This document shows positions 1 to 7,549 of a stretch of DNA of 64,000 nt, piece by piece. Source of the DNA: Scleromatobacter sp039920745. Lineage in GTDB: Bacteria > Pseudomonadota > Gammaproteobacteria > Burkholderiales > Burkholderiaceae_C. The notes beneath the pieces are model-generated. The model had not been told where the DNA came from and ran no database searches. It was given only the letters and a program-made list of their open reading frames with translations. Position numbers and translations under genes: made by a program. The stretch covers positions 1-64,000 of the forward strand of contig JBDSDD010000064.1 of assembly GCA_039920745.1 (NCBI GenBank). The letters run 5' to 3'. Within the stretch, counting starts at the first letter, position 1; every line of letters starts with the position of its first letter.

Positions 1-475
1 CGGCCACCAGCTCGTGGCCGATGTACGGGAACACGTCGGCCACCAGCCGCCCGATGATCTTCTCGGCGTACATGGGCGCCCAGCCGCTCTTCTTGATGTC
101 GAACCACTCCCGGGCGACCGCCTCGAAGGAGTCCAGCGGCGGCAGGCCCTTGGCCTTGCGCTCCTCCACGATCTCGGCCTGAGCCCAGGACGCCTTCTCG
201 GCCTTACGCAGGTCGCTCGGGTTCTTGCCCTCGGCCAGCAGCGCCCGCGCCTCGTCGGCCTTGCGCCGCGCCAGGCCCAGCGACGTGTCCGGATAGGTGC
301 CCAGCGACAGCGTATTGCGCTTGCCGTGGAACCGGTAGTCGAAGCGCCAGCCGTGGGCCCCGCCGCCCACGAAGAGCAGTAGGTACAGGTTGTCCCCGTC
401 ACTCAACCGTCGGCGGGAATCGCCGGGCTTGATCGCCCGCAGAGTGGCGTCACCAGGGATCAGGTTGCGTGCCAT
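1..475 (-). CDS. Tyrosine-type site-specific integrase (P4-like, DUF4102 N-terminus), partial
   Basis: Reading leftward from an ATG at 475 gives an uninterrupted frame that leaves the window at base 1, so about 158 N-terminal residues are seen. The start MARNLIPGDATLRAIKPGD, followed by LSDGDNLYLLLF, HGWRFDYRFHGKRNTLSLG and YPDTSLGLARRKADEARALL, is the arm-binding (DUF4102-type) domain of P4-like integrases. The following part (FEAVAREWFDIKKSGWAP) begins the core-binding SAM-like domain. The catalytic R-H-R-Y part lies outside the window. Such integrases insert genomic islands at the 3' ends of tRNA genes, and this gene sits just past the 3' end of tRNA-Phe, pointing away from it. The element therefore extends to the left of the window. 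Family assignment is confident; intactness cannot be judged. Confidence 0.88.
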   Translation of the reverse strand, partial: MARNLIPGDATLRAIKPGDSRRRLSDGDNLYLLLFVGGGAHGWRFDYRFHGKRNTLSLGTYPDTSLGLARRKADEARALLAEGKNPSDLRKAEKASWAQAEIVEERKAKGLPPLDSFEAVAREWFDIKKSGWAPMYAEKIIGRLVADVFPYIGHELVA

Positions 476-658
476 GACAGTAACTTTCCGGCCAAAAAGC
501 GCCAAAAGGACAGTTACTGGCGACCTTACTGCTCAGACCGGGTTACCGCAACGAATTCCATGAAGCCGGTTGGGACAACAAAAAAGCCCTAGAGCGTTGA
601 TTCTCAAGGGCTTTTTGGATTTCCTGGGACGCTGTGGGACGTCCTCGGACAGTAACTT
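476..658. repeat. Short repeats between integrase and tRNA-Phe: candidate integrase arm/attachment region
   Basis: The 11-base string gacagtaactt occurs at 476-486 and again at 648-658, where it abuts the tRNA 3' end. A related inverted copy, ggacagttact, lies at 508-518. A second set, tgggac/tgggac/tcggac, occurs at 625-630, 635-640 and 645-650, exactly 10 bases apart. Regularly spaced short repeats next to a tRNA end and an integrase start resemble integrase arm-binding sites. The role is inferred; the att core itself is probably within the 3' part of the tRNA gene. Confidence 0.5.
581..616 (-). terminator. Rho-independent terminator downstream of tRNA-Phe
   Basis: A perfect 10-bp inverted repeat (aaaaagccct at 581-590 and agggcttttt at 607-616) encloses a 16-base loop. 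Read on the minus strand, the stem is followed by a run of T, as expected for termination of the leftward tRNA-Phe transcript. The A/T runs on both sides would let it act in both directions, insulating the tRNA from the integrase gene. Confidence 0.8.
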
Positions 659-733
659 GGTGGCCTGGGGCGGAATCGAACCACCGACACGCGGATTTTC
701 AATCCGCTGCTCTACCAACTGAGCTACCAGGCC
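658..733 (-). tRNA. tRNA-Phe (anticodon GAA)
   Basis: The minus strand folds as a complete 76-nt tRNA. The acceptor stem GGCCTGG pairs with CCAGGCC, and the CCA end is encoded (bases 658-660). The anticodon stem is GCGGA/TCCGC with anticodon GAA at 698-700. The T-stem is GGTGG/CCGCC with a TTCGATT loop. GAA reads phenylalanine codons. Its 3' end borders the integrase-carrying element on the left, so it is the likely integration target. Confidence 0.97.
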
Positions 734-792
734 GTCTTCTTCAGACTTGCTTCGTCGGCCGGCCCTTTTCAGAGCGATCGGCGAAGCCCGCT

Positions 793-798
793 AGTATA
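793..798 (-). promoter_or_regulatory. Possible -10 box for tRNA-Phe
   Basis: On the minus strand TATACT lies about 60 bases upstream of the tRNA 5' end and is followed by a GC-rich stretch, as is common at stable-RNA promoters. No convincing -35 hexamer is visible at the usual spacing, so this is only a candidate. Confidence 0.3.
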
Positions 799-851
799 GC
801 AGCGCTTTGGCCCCCCATAGCGCGTACGACGAAATTTCGAGCGGCTGGGGC

Positions 852-1565
852 TCAGCCGCCCGCCCCGCGCTTGCCGCGCGAGAGGTCCACGCCCAGCTGC
901 TTGAGCTTGCGATACAAGTGGGTGCGCTCGAGGCCCGTCTTCTCGGCCACGCGGGTCATCGACCCGTTCTCGCGTGCCAGGTGGAACTCGAAGTAGCTCT
1001 TCTCGAAGGCGTCGCGTGCTTCGCGCAGCGGGCGGTCGAGGTCGAAGCTCTGTTCGGGCTGCGGGCCCAGGTTGAGCGGGGCCACGGGCTGCAGGCCCAG
1101 GCCGCCGGTCATGGCGGCCTCGACTGTGTTCGCGTCGGGGCGGTAGCCGCCGTTGCCTTGCATCGCGGACTGGACGTCGGTCGCGGCTGCGGGGCGCGAA
1201 CTCGGGCGCGCGAGGCCTTGTTCGACGGCGCGCAGCAGCTTCTGCAGCGTGATCGGTTTTTCCAGGAACGCGATGGCGCCGTACTTGGTGGCCTCGACGG
1301 CCGTGTCGATGGTGCCGTGGCCGCTCATCATGATCACGGGCATGTTGAGCTGGGCGGTGGCGCCCCACTCCTTGAGCAGCGTGATGCCGTCGACGTCGGG
1401 CATCCAGATGTCCAGCAAGACGAGGTCGGGACGCAGGCGTTCGCGCACCAAGCGTGCGTTAGCGGCGTTTTCTGCGACCTCTACCGTGTGACCCTCGTCG
1501 GTGAGGATCTCGGACAGCAGGGCGCGGATGCCCATTTCGTCGTCAACTACAAGAATCGTGGCCAT
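852..1565 (-). CDS. NtrX-like short response regulator (REC + Fis-type HTH, no AAA+ domain)
   Basis: This 237-residue protein starts with a receiver domain: acidic pocket D8/D9, phosphoacceptor D52 in LLDIWMPDVDG, the T/S position in MMSGHG, and the K of LEKPI. A linker rich in A, P and G (about 120-180) leads to a C-terminal Fis-type helix-turn-helix (RVAEKTGLERTHLYRKLKQLG). The sigma-54-interacting AAA+ module of NtrX and NtrC (GAFTGA loop, Walker A) is absent. It lies 60 bases after the NtrY-like kinase gene, which is probably its partner. It should bind DNA when phosphorylated, but cannot activate sigma-54 promoters in the classic way. Targets cannot be read from the sequence; nitrogen or redox control is inferred from the kinase family only. 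Confidence 0.88.
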   Translation of the reverse strand: MATILVVDDEMGIRALLSEILTDEGHTVEVAENAANARLVRERLRPDLVLLDIWMPDVDGITLLKEWGATAQLNMPVIMMSGHGTIDTAVEATKYGAIAFLEKPITLQKLLRAVEQGLARPSSRPAAATDVQSAMQGNGGYRPDANTVEAAMTGGLGLQPVAPLNLGPQPEQSFDLDRPLREARDAFEKSYFEFHLARENGSMTRVAEKTGLERTHLYRKLKQLGVDLSRGKRGAGG

Positions 1566-1625
1566 GAATTCGGGAAAGGGCTGCGGGCTGGCTCGGCTGA
1601 GCTGGCACCGGAAGCAAATGACGCT

Positions 1626-3956
1626 TTATACAGCGGTTTCGTGTGGCGGCTCTGGGGGGGCCGCCTCGACGAAGCGAGAAAATGATATCGAAACTTGGGC
1701 TCCGGCAGCGCCTGTCGCGCCGTCTTCGCCGCTGCCCAGGTTCGCGATACGCACGCGGGCTCGGTGTTCGTCGGCGATCTTCTTGACGACCGCCAACCCC
1801 AGGCCGGTGCCTTTGGACTTGGTGGTGACGTACGGTTCGAAAGCGCGCTGGAGAACATTCTCCGGAAATCCGGGTCCATTGTCCTCCACCTTGAGACGCA
1901 CGGCGCGCAGGCGCCCGTCGTCGTTGCGGGCGGACTCGGTGCGCACGCACACGAGGGTGTCCGGCCAGATCGATGCCGCGTCCAGCGCGTTCTGCACGAG
2001 GTTGTGCACCACCTGGCGCAACTGCGTGGTGTCGCCCATGATCTTGGGCAAGCCGGCCTCCAGCTTCGCGATGAGGTGGCCTTTCTCCTGCGCCTCGCCA
2101 TACAGCGCCAGCACGTCGGTGACGAGCTCGTTGAGGTCGATCGGCTGCAGGTTGGCGTTGGGCAGCCGCGCGTAGTCGCGGAACTCGTTGACGAGCTGCT
2201 TCATCGACTGCACCTGGGCGACGATGGTGCTGACGCCGCGCTGCAGCATCGCCTGGTCGGCGGCGTCGGCGAGCTTGCTCTCGAGCTTGAACTGCAGCCG
2301 CTCGGCCGATAGCTGGATCGGCGTGAGCGGGTTCTTGATCTCGTGCGCGAGCCGGCGCGCCACCTCGCTCCACGCGGCAGAGCGCTGCGCCGACACCACC
2401 TCGGTGATGTCGTCGAACACCATCAGCCGCGCGTCGCCGGGCAGCAGCGCGCCGCGCACCAACAGCGTCAGCTCCTGGCCCTTCTCGCCCACCTTGAGGT
2501 CGAACTGGTCCTGCCACAGCACGCGTTCACCGGCCTCGGGGCTGGCCAGGTGCAGCTCGAAGCGCTGCTCCACGGCCTGCGCGAAGCCCGTCAGCAGCGG
2601 GATGTCCTCCAGCTTGCGTCCCTGGTACGCAGACAGCGGCACGCGCAGGATGCGGGTGGCGCCGGGGTTGACGGTGTCGATGCGCCACTGCGAATCGAAC
2701 AGGATCACGCCCGCGGTGAGGTTGTCCAGGATGGTCTGCAGGCGCGTGCGTGCGCCCTCGACGGCCGTGACGCTTCGATCGACTTCCTCGCGCGCCTGCC
2801 CAAGCTGCTCGGTCATCTGGGCGAACGAGCGCGTCAATCCGCCGATCTCGTCGCGCGATTCATAGACCGGCTTGGCTCCGAGGTCGCCCGCGGCGACGGC
2901 GCGCATGCCTTCGGCCAGCAGCAGCAGCGGCCGCGCGAGCTGGTTGCCGAAGGTGATGGCGATCAGCACCGAGCCGAACACGGCCAGCACCACGGCCAGC
3001 GTCAGCGTGCCCACGTACATGCGGCGCAGGCCTTCGCGAGCCAACGCGCGCTGCTGGTAGTCGCGGTAGGCGGCCTGCACGGCCAGCGCGTTGTTGACGA
3101 CAACGGGCGGCAGCGGCTGCACCGCGAGCAGGAAGCGCTCGCTGTTGTCCAGCGACAGGCTGCTGGACGGCACCTGCACGAGGGCGCGCACGCGGGCGGC
3201 CACGCCGGTGCCGGGCGAGGCCTCGTCCTCCAGCCCTTCGACCTGGCTGGCCTGGCCGGTGGCGCGCGACTGGAGGATCAATGCCGCCGACGGCCGGTCG
3301 GGCATCAGCGACGGACGCGAACTGGCGGCCAGCACGATCTGGCCGTTGCCGGCGACCAGGGCGAGATCCTGCGCGCCGATCTGGTCGCGCATGCGCTCCA
3401 GCGTGAGCGCGGCGCCGGGCGCGTGCGGGTCGCCCATGCGCGCGGCGACGTTGCGCGCCTTCTCCACCAGGTCGGCGGTCAGCGTATCGAGCGTGCCCTT
3501 GCCGAGGTTCAGGCCGGCGACCAGCGCGTGGTCGACCTTGGTGTCGAACCACGCGTCGATGCTGCGCGTCACGAACTGCAGCGACACGGTGTAGATCAAG
3601 GCGCCCGGCACGACGCCCACCAGCGCGAAGATGGCCGCGAGCTTGAGCAGCAGCCGGCTGCCGAACTTGCCGCTGCGCCAGCGCAGGCCCAGGCGGATCG
3701 TGGCGCCCACCAGCACGATGAGCAGCGCCAGCGCGACGACGGCGTTGAGCCAGAACAGCCAGACGAAGTTGCGCTCGTAGAGGGCCGGCTCGCCGGACGC
3801 GAGCGACACGACGAAGCCCAGCACCAGCGCCACGCCCAGGAAGGCCAGGATCGAGACGGCCCACACGAAGCGCACCGAGCGCTTGCTCATCTTGAAGGAC
3901 GGACGCCGCCGAATCGGCTTCGGAGCGTCGGCTGCGGCCATGGCGTCGTCGCTCAC
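1626..3956 (-). CDS. NtrY-like membrane sensor histidine kinase
   Basis: This is a sensor kinase of about 776 residues. The N-terminus has two close transmembrane helices (SILAFLGVALVLGFVVSLA; FWLNAVVALALLIVLVGA), a third near AAIFALVGVVPGALIYT, a periplasmic domain, and a fourth helix (LTLAVVLAVFGSVLIAI). HAMP, PAS, HisKA and HATPase domains follow. The phosphoacceptor histidine is in RRLAHEIKNPLTPIQLSAER (about residue 540); the ATP site shows NLVQNALDAA, DNGPGF and GTGLGLAVVKK. This order is that of NtrY. The GTG at 3956 overlaps the stop of the DUF4390 gene (GTGA), suggesting translational coupling; ATG 3941 is the alternative start. The gene is followed by its probable response regulator. 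The signal sensed is unknown. Confidence 0.88.
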   Translation of the reverse strand: MSDDAMAAADAPKPIRRRPSFKMSKRSVRFVWAVSILAFLGVALVLGFVVSLASGEPALYERNFVWLFWLNAVVALALLIVLVGATIRLGLRWRSGKFGSRLLLKLAAIFALVGVVPGALIYTVSLQFVTRSIDAWFDTKVDHALVAGLNLGKGTLDTLTADLVEKARNVAARMGDPHAPGAALTLERMRDQIGAQDLALVAGNGQIVLAASSRPSLMPDRPSAALILQSRATGQASQVEGLEDEASPGTGVAARVRALVQVPSSSLSLDNSERFLLAVQPLPPVVVNNALAVQAAYRDYQQRALAREGLRRMYVGTLTLAVVLAVFGSVLIAITFGNQLARPLLLLAEGMRAVAAGDLGAKPVYESRDEIGGLTRSFAQMTEQLGQAREEVDRSVTAVEGARTRLQTILDNLTAGVILFDSQWRIDTVNPGATRILRVPLSAYQGRKLEDIPLLTGFAQAVEQRFELHLASPEAGERVLWQDQFDLKVGEKGQELTLLVRGALLPGDARLMVFDDITEVVSAQRSAAWSEVARRLAHEIKNPLTPIQLSAERLQFKLESKLADAADQAMLQRGVSTIVAQVQSMKQLVNEFRDYARLPNANLQPIDLNELVTDVLALYGEAQEKGHLIAKLEAGLPKIMGDTTQLRQVVHNLVQNALDAASIWPDTLVCVRTESARNDDGRLRAVRLKVEDNGPGFPENVLQRAFEPYVTTKSKGTGLGLAVVKKIADEHRARVRIANLGSGEDGATGAAGAQVSISFSRFVEAAPPEPPHETAV

Positions 3957-4561
3957 TCGACCGGAACGGTGCGTTCGACGCCCAGCTTCCATTCCGACTG
4001 CGCGTTCAGGTCCAGGCGCATCGGCGGCGGCAGTTGGGACGAGTCGAGATAGAACTGGAAGTCGACGTAGTAGCGATCGCTGGCGTTGACGTCGGCTTCG
4101 GCGACGCGCCAGTGGGCGATGCGTGTCACGGTGGTGAGCGCCTCTTCCAGAGACGGGTACGACTGGCTGAACGCGCCCAGGCTCACGCGCCAGGCCGAGG
4201 TGAGCGGCTGGTACGACAAGCGCCAGCTGCGCGACACCCGCGACACGCGATCGTCGCGCCAGTACCAGCGCGGCTTCTTGACGGTGGCCTCGGCCACGAA
4301 ATAGACCGGCACGCCGCGCCTCAACGCGTCCTCGACAGCGCGGCTGAGGGTGAGGTTGGCAACGAAGTCGAGCACGACGCCGCCGTCCTGGCGCTTGGCG
4401 ACGATGGTCGGCAGCTCCACGCCCTGGGCCCGAGCCTGCGGCGCGAAGCCCGCCATCCCGACGAAGCACGCGACGGCCAGCAACGCTGCCGCCATGACGC
4501 GCCGGGCGTCTTGGGCCAGGTGAATCCAGCGGGGAAGCGATCGGACCAGGGGCAGGTGCAC
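3953..4561 (-). CDS. DUF4390 family exported protein
   Basis: This protein of about 200 residues has a signal peptide (MAAALLAVACFVGMAGF ending in QARAQG) and a conserved body: LDFVANLTLSRAVEDALRRG, PVYFVAEATV, WYWRDDRV, WRLSYQPLTSAWRVS. It fits the DUF4390 family, which is commonly found between rsmB and an NtrY-like kinase in Burkholderiales. The GTG at 4561 is preferred because it supplies the basic N-region missing from the shorter ATG at 4495; neither has a strong ribosome site. The stop overlaps the start of the kinase gene, so it may modulate the periplasmic part of that kinase. That role is inference; no function is established from the sequence. Confidence 0.8.
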   Translation of the reverse strand: MHLPLVRSLPRWIHLAQDARRVMAAALLAVACFVGMAGFAPQARAQGVELPTIVAKRQDGGVVLDFVANLTLSRAVEDALRRGVPVYFVAEATVKKPRWYWRDDRVSRVSRSWRLSYQPLTSAWRVSLGAFSQSYPSLEEALTTVTRIAHWRVAEADVNASDRYYVDFQFYLDSSQLPPPMRLDLNAQSEWKLGVERTVPVE

Positions 4562-4628
4562 GGTGGCGATGCGAAGGGCGCGCGGTGGAGCGCGAAGTGG
4601 CTTGGAGCGATACGAAACGAGAGGGGCG

Positions 4629-6011
4629 TCAGGCCGCGCCGGCAGCAGGCTCCTTGCGCAACAGCGCGTAGTAGAAGCCGTCGGAAACGTCGCGGAACCC
4701 CGCGTCGACACCGTCGCCGGGCGACGACGCCCCAGTTGATCCATTGTCCGGCAGCGGCAGCAGGTGACCGGGCGAGCGGCCGTCCAAATGGGCGACTGAG
4801 CCCCCGCGGCGTTGCAAAAATGCGTCGATCTGGTGCTCACCCTCGGTCCGGAACACCGAGCAGGTGACATAAAGCAGCCAGCCACCCGGCTTGAGCGTGG
4901 GCCACAGCGCGTCCAGCAGCTCGGACTGGATCCTGCCGAGCGCGGCGATGTCCTCGGAGCGGCGCAGCCAGCGGATGTCCGGGTGGCGGCGCACGATGCC
5001 CGAGGCGCTGCACGGGGCGTCGAGCAGGATCGCGTCGAACGGTTGGCCGTCCCACCAGTCGGACGGACGCCGCCCGTCGCCGGCCTGCGTGCGCGCCTTC
5101 AGGTGCAGGCGCGCGAGCGTCTCGTCGACGCGCGCGAGACGCTTCGGGTCGCTGTCGAGGGCCAGCACGTCGAGGTCGGCCAGCTCCAGCAGGTGAGCCG
5201 TCTTGCCGCCGGGGGCGGCGCAGGCGTCCAGCACGCGGGCGCCGGGCGGCAGGCCCGCGCCCACCAGCAGGTTGGCGGCGCGCTGGGCGGCGGCGTCCTG
5301 CACGGAGACGGCGCCGTCGGCGAAGCCGGGCAGGCGGTCGACGGGCACGGGGGCGTCCAGCACGATGGTCTGGTCACCCGTGAGCCGGCCGGCCAGGCCG
5401 GCGTCCCGCAACTGCTGCAGGTAGTGCGCGCCGGTGGACTGGCGCAGGTTCACGCGCAGGCACATGGGCGGACGCGCCTGCGCCGCGGCGAGGATGCCCT
5501 GCCACTGCTGCGGCCAGTCGGCCTTCAGGCGGTCGATCCACCACTGCGGGTGGTTCCAGTGCGCCGTCGGTTGCTTGAGCACCGCGGCCACCAGGGCGTC
5601 GCGCTCGCGGATGAAGCGGCGCAGCACGGCGTTGAGGAAGGACGCCGACTGCGGTGCGCGCTTGCGGGCGGCGGTCACGGCCTGGTCCACCAGCGTGTGG
5701 TCGGGGTACGGTGGTGCGTCGTCGGGCCACAGCAGCGCAATGGCACTCAGCAGCAGGGCCTCGACGGCCGGCGGCGGCGTGCGCGGCGCGACGATGGCGC
5801 GCACCGCCTGAGCCGCGCCGAGCCGGCGCAGGACGAGGAAGGACAGCGCCTGGGTGCCCGGCCGCAGCGGGCCCGGGCAGGCAGCGAGGATGTCGGTCAG
5901 CGAGCGGCCGCTGCGCACGGCTTGCACGGCGTCGGCGGTCTGCTCGAGCAGGCGCGACAGCGCCGGGGCCTGGCCTGAAGGCGCGGCGCGGGGAGGGTTG
6001 TCGGAGGTCAC
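4629..6011 (-). CDS. rsmB: 16S rRNA (cytosine-967-C5)-methyltransferase RsmB
   Basis: This 460-residue protein has an N-terminal NusB-like RNA-binding domain (about 20-150) and a C-terminal Nol1/Nop2/Sun methyltransferase domain. The SAM loop is LDACAAPGGKT (261-271). The two cysteines of m5C methyltransferases are present: the catalytic one in TCS (Cys384) and the one in DAPCSASGIVRRHPDI (Cys334). It methylates C967 of 16S rRNA in the cytoplasm using S-adenosylmethionine. It is the first gene of the leftward cluster rsmB-DUF4390-kinase-regulator, with a short gap to DUF4390. Length and motifs are normal for the family, and the identification is secure. Confidence 0.95.
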   Translation of the reverse strand: MTSDNPPRAAPSGQAPALSRLLEQTADAVQAVRSGRSLTDILAACPGPLRPGTQALSFLVLRRLGAAQAVRAIVAPRTPPPAVEALLLSAIALLWPDDAPPYPDHTLVDQAVTAARKRAPQSASFLNAVLRRFIRERDALVAAVLKQPTAHWNHPQWWIDRLKADWPQQWQGILAAAQARPPMCLRVNLRQSTGAHYLQQLRDAGLAGRLTGDQTIVLDAPVPVDRLPGFADGAVSVQDAAAQRAANLLVGAGLPPGARVLDACAAPGGKTAHLLELADLDVLALDSDPKRLARVDETLARLHLKARTQAGDGRRPSDWWDGQPFDAILLDAPCSASGIVRRHPDIRWLRRSEDIAALGRIQSELLDALWPTLKPGGWLLYVTCSVFRTEGEHQIDAFLQRRGGSVAHLDGRSPGHLLPLPDNGSTGASSPGDGVDAGFRDVSDGFYYALLRKEPAAGAA

Positions 6012-6205
6012 TCGGGCAGTCTACCCACGGGTGTTTGCTGCCGGGCATCGGCGACGTGTCCGGACGGCAACCTGTCGGAATCGCGCGACCGAATGTCGGA
6101 AGCGGTGGATTTCCGCGCCGAAAAGGGGCTGGAAGTCCGCTGCGAATACGGGACATGTGGCGTCGGCGCAAAATGGACGCACCCGGATCTCCCGACAGAC
6201 GCCCC

Positions 6206-6982
6206 ATGCCCACTCCCGTTCCGCCGCCCGAGCCCTCACCCGACGCCGGGGACAAGCCGTCCCGCTCGCTGACGCTGATCCGCACCGAGGCCGACCTGGC
6301 CGCGCTGCCGGCCTCCGAGCGCATCCGCTATCGCCTGGTGGGCGCCGACTGCCGCTTCCACGCCAACGACAACATCTCCGAATACGTCCGCCCGGGCGAG
6401 ACGGAGGAGTTGAAGGCCGAGGTGGCCGAGCACATGCAGGCCGTGCTGCGCGCGCTGGTGATCGACACCGACAGCGACCACAACACGCAGGAGACCGCGC
6501 GCCGCGTGGCCAAGATGTTCGTCGACGAGGTGTTCCGCGGCCGCTACCAGCCGATGCCGGCGGTCACGGAGTTCCCCAACGTCTCGCGCCTGAACGAGCT
6601 GATGATCGTCGGGCCGATCTCGGTGCGCAGCGCCTGCTCGCACCACATGTGCCCGATCCTGGGCCGCGTCTGGATCGGCATCCTGCCCAACGAGCACTCG
6701 AACCTGATCGGCCTGTCCAAATATTCGCGCATCACCGACTGGATCATGACGCGCCCGCAGATCCAGGAAGAGGCGGTCACGATGCTGGCCAACGTGCTCC
6801 AGGAACGCGTGAAGCCCGACGGCTTGGCCATCGTCATGGAGGCCGATCACTTCTGCATGCAGTGGCGCGGCGTGAAGGACCTGGACTCCGCGATGACCAA
6901 CAGCGTGATGCGCGGCGCCTTCCTCAAGGATCCGCACCTGCGGCGCGAGTTCCTGTCGCTGCTGTCGAAGAAAACCGCCTGA
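6206..6982 (+). CDS. folE: GTP cyclohydrolase I
   Basis: This 258-residue enzyme should convert GTP to 7,8-dihydroneopterin triphosphate, the first step to folate and other pterins. Zinc ligands are visible: Cys144 and His147 in SACSHHMCPI and Cys217 in HFCMQWRG. The core strings NTQETARRVAKMF and IGLSKYSRI also match. The zinc motif reads CSHH rather than the usual CEHH, and the N-terminus has about 50 extra residues, so this may be a divergent paralogue. ATG 6206 is used; an upstream in-frame ATG at 6173 is possible. It is followed after 16 bases by a BLUF photoreceptor gene in the same direction, so the two are probably co-transcribed. The pairing suggests light-linked pterin synthesis, which is inference. 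Confidence 0.9.
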   Translation: MPTPVPPPEPSPDAGDKPSRSLTLIRTEADLAALPASERIRYRLVGADCRFHANDNISEYVRPGETEELKAEVAEHMQAVLRALVIDTDSDHNTQETARRVAKMFVDEVFRGRYQPMPAVTEFPNVSRLNELMIVGPISVRSACSHHMCPILGRVWIGILPNEHSNLIGLSKYSRITDWIMTRPQIQEEAVTMLANVLQERVKPDGLAIVMEADHFCMQWRGVKDLDSAMTNSVMRGAFLKDPHLRREFLSLLSKKTA

Positions 6983-6998
6983 GCGCCGGAGCATCCAC

Positions 6999-7430
6999 AT
7001 GCTGGTACGACTGATGTACGCGAGCCGCGCGGCGGCCAACCTCGACAACGAAGAGGTGACCGCCATCCTGCGCAAGTCGCGCGCCACGAACGCGCGCGAG
7101 GGCCTCACGGGCGCGCTGTGCCTGTGCAGCAACGGGCGGCTGTTCATCCAGGTGCTCGAAGGCGGGCGCAATGCGGTCAGCAAGCGCTACAACCGCATCG
7201 TGGCCGACGCGCGCCACACCGACGTCACGCTGCTGCAATACGAGGAAATCGACGAGCGCCGCTTCGCCGGCTGGTCCATGGGCCAGGTCAACATGGCGCG
7301 GCTCAACCCGGGCCTGATCCTGAAGTACTCGGAGTTGGGCAACCTCGACCCGTGGGCGGTGCCGGGCGAGGCCACGGCGGCGTTGTTCGACGAGATGATT
7401 GCCACGGCGGCGATCATGGGGCAGCCGTGA
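6999..7430 (+). CDS. BLUF-domain blue-light photoreceptor (single domain)
   Basis: This 143-residue protein is almost entirely one BLUF domain, which binds FAD and senses blue light. Residues expected for the photocycle are present: Tyr7 (LMYASRA), Asn31 (SRATN), Gln51 (LFIQVLEG), and Trp92/Met94 (GWSMGQ). About 45 residues follow the core, probably capping helices; no effector domain such as EAL or cyclase is fused. It therefore likely acts by protein-protein contact. Its position 16 bases after folE points to an operon and possibly to FolE as partner, but the partner is not shown by the sequence. A strong hairpin follows the gene. Confidence 0.93.
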   Translation: MLVRLMYASRAAANLDNEEVTAILRKSRATNAREGLTGALCLCSNGRLFIQVLEGGRNAVSKRYNRIVADARHTDVTLLQYEEIDERRFAGWSMGQVNMARLNPGLILKYSELGNLDPWAVPGEATAALFDEMIATAAIMGQP

Positions 7431-7474
7431 GGCCCTCCACGACGGCCTGACGGCCGTTCCAGGCGCCCAATGCG

Positions 7475-7506
7475 AACGGGCCGGCACCCGAAGGCGCCGG
7501 CCCGTT
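7475..7506. terminator. Hairpin terminator between convergent BLUF and TonB-receptor genes
   Basis: aacgggccggc (7475-7485) pairs perfectly with gccggcccgtt (7496-7506) over 11 bp with a 10-base loop. It lies between the ends of two convergent genes and probably serves both. The T-run on either side is weak. Confidence 0.6.
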
Positions 7507-7549
7507 GTTCATGCCGGGGCCGGGCAACCGGCCCCCGATCAGCTCAGGA

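Noticed and set aside
14..382. A plus-strand frame at the left edge
   Set aside because: It overlaps the integrase gene on the minus strand, whose protein matches the arm-binding domain.
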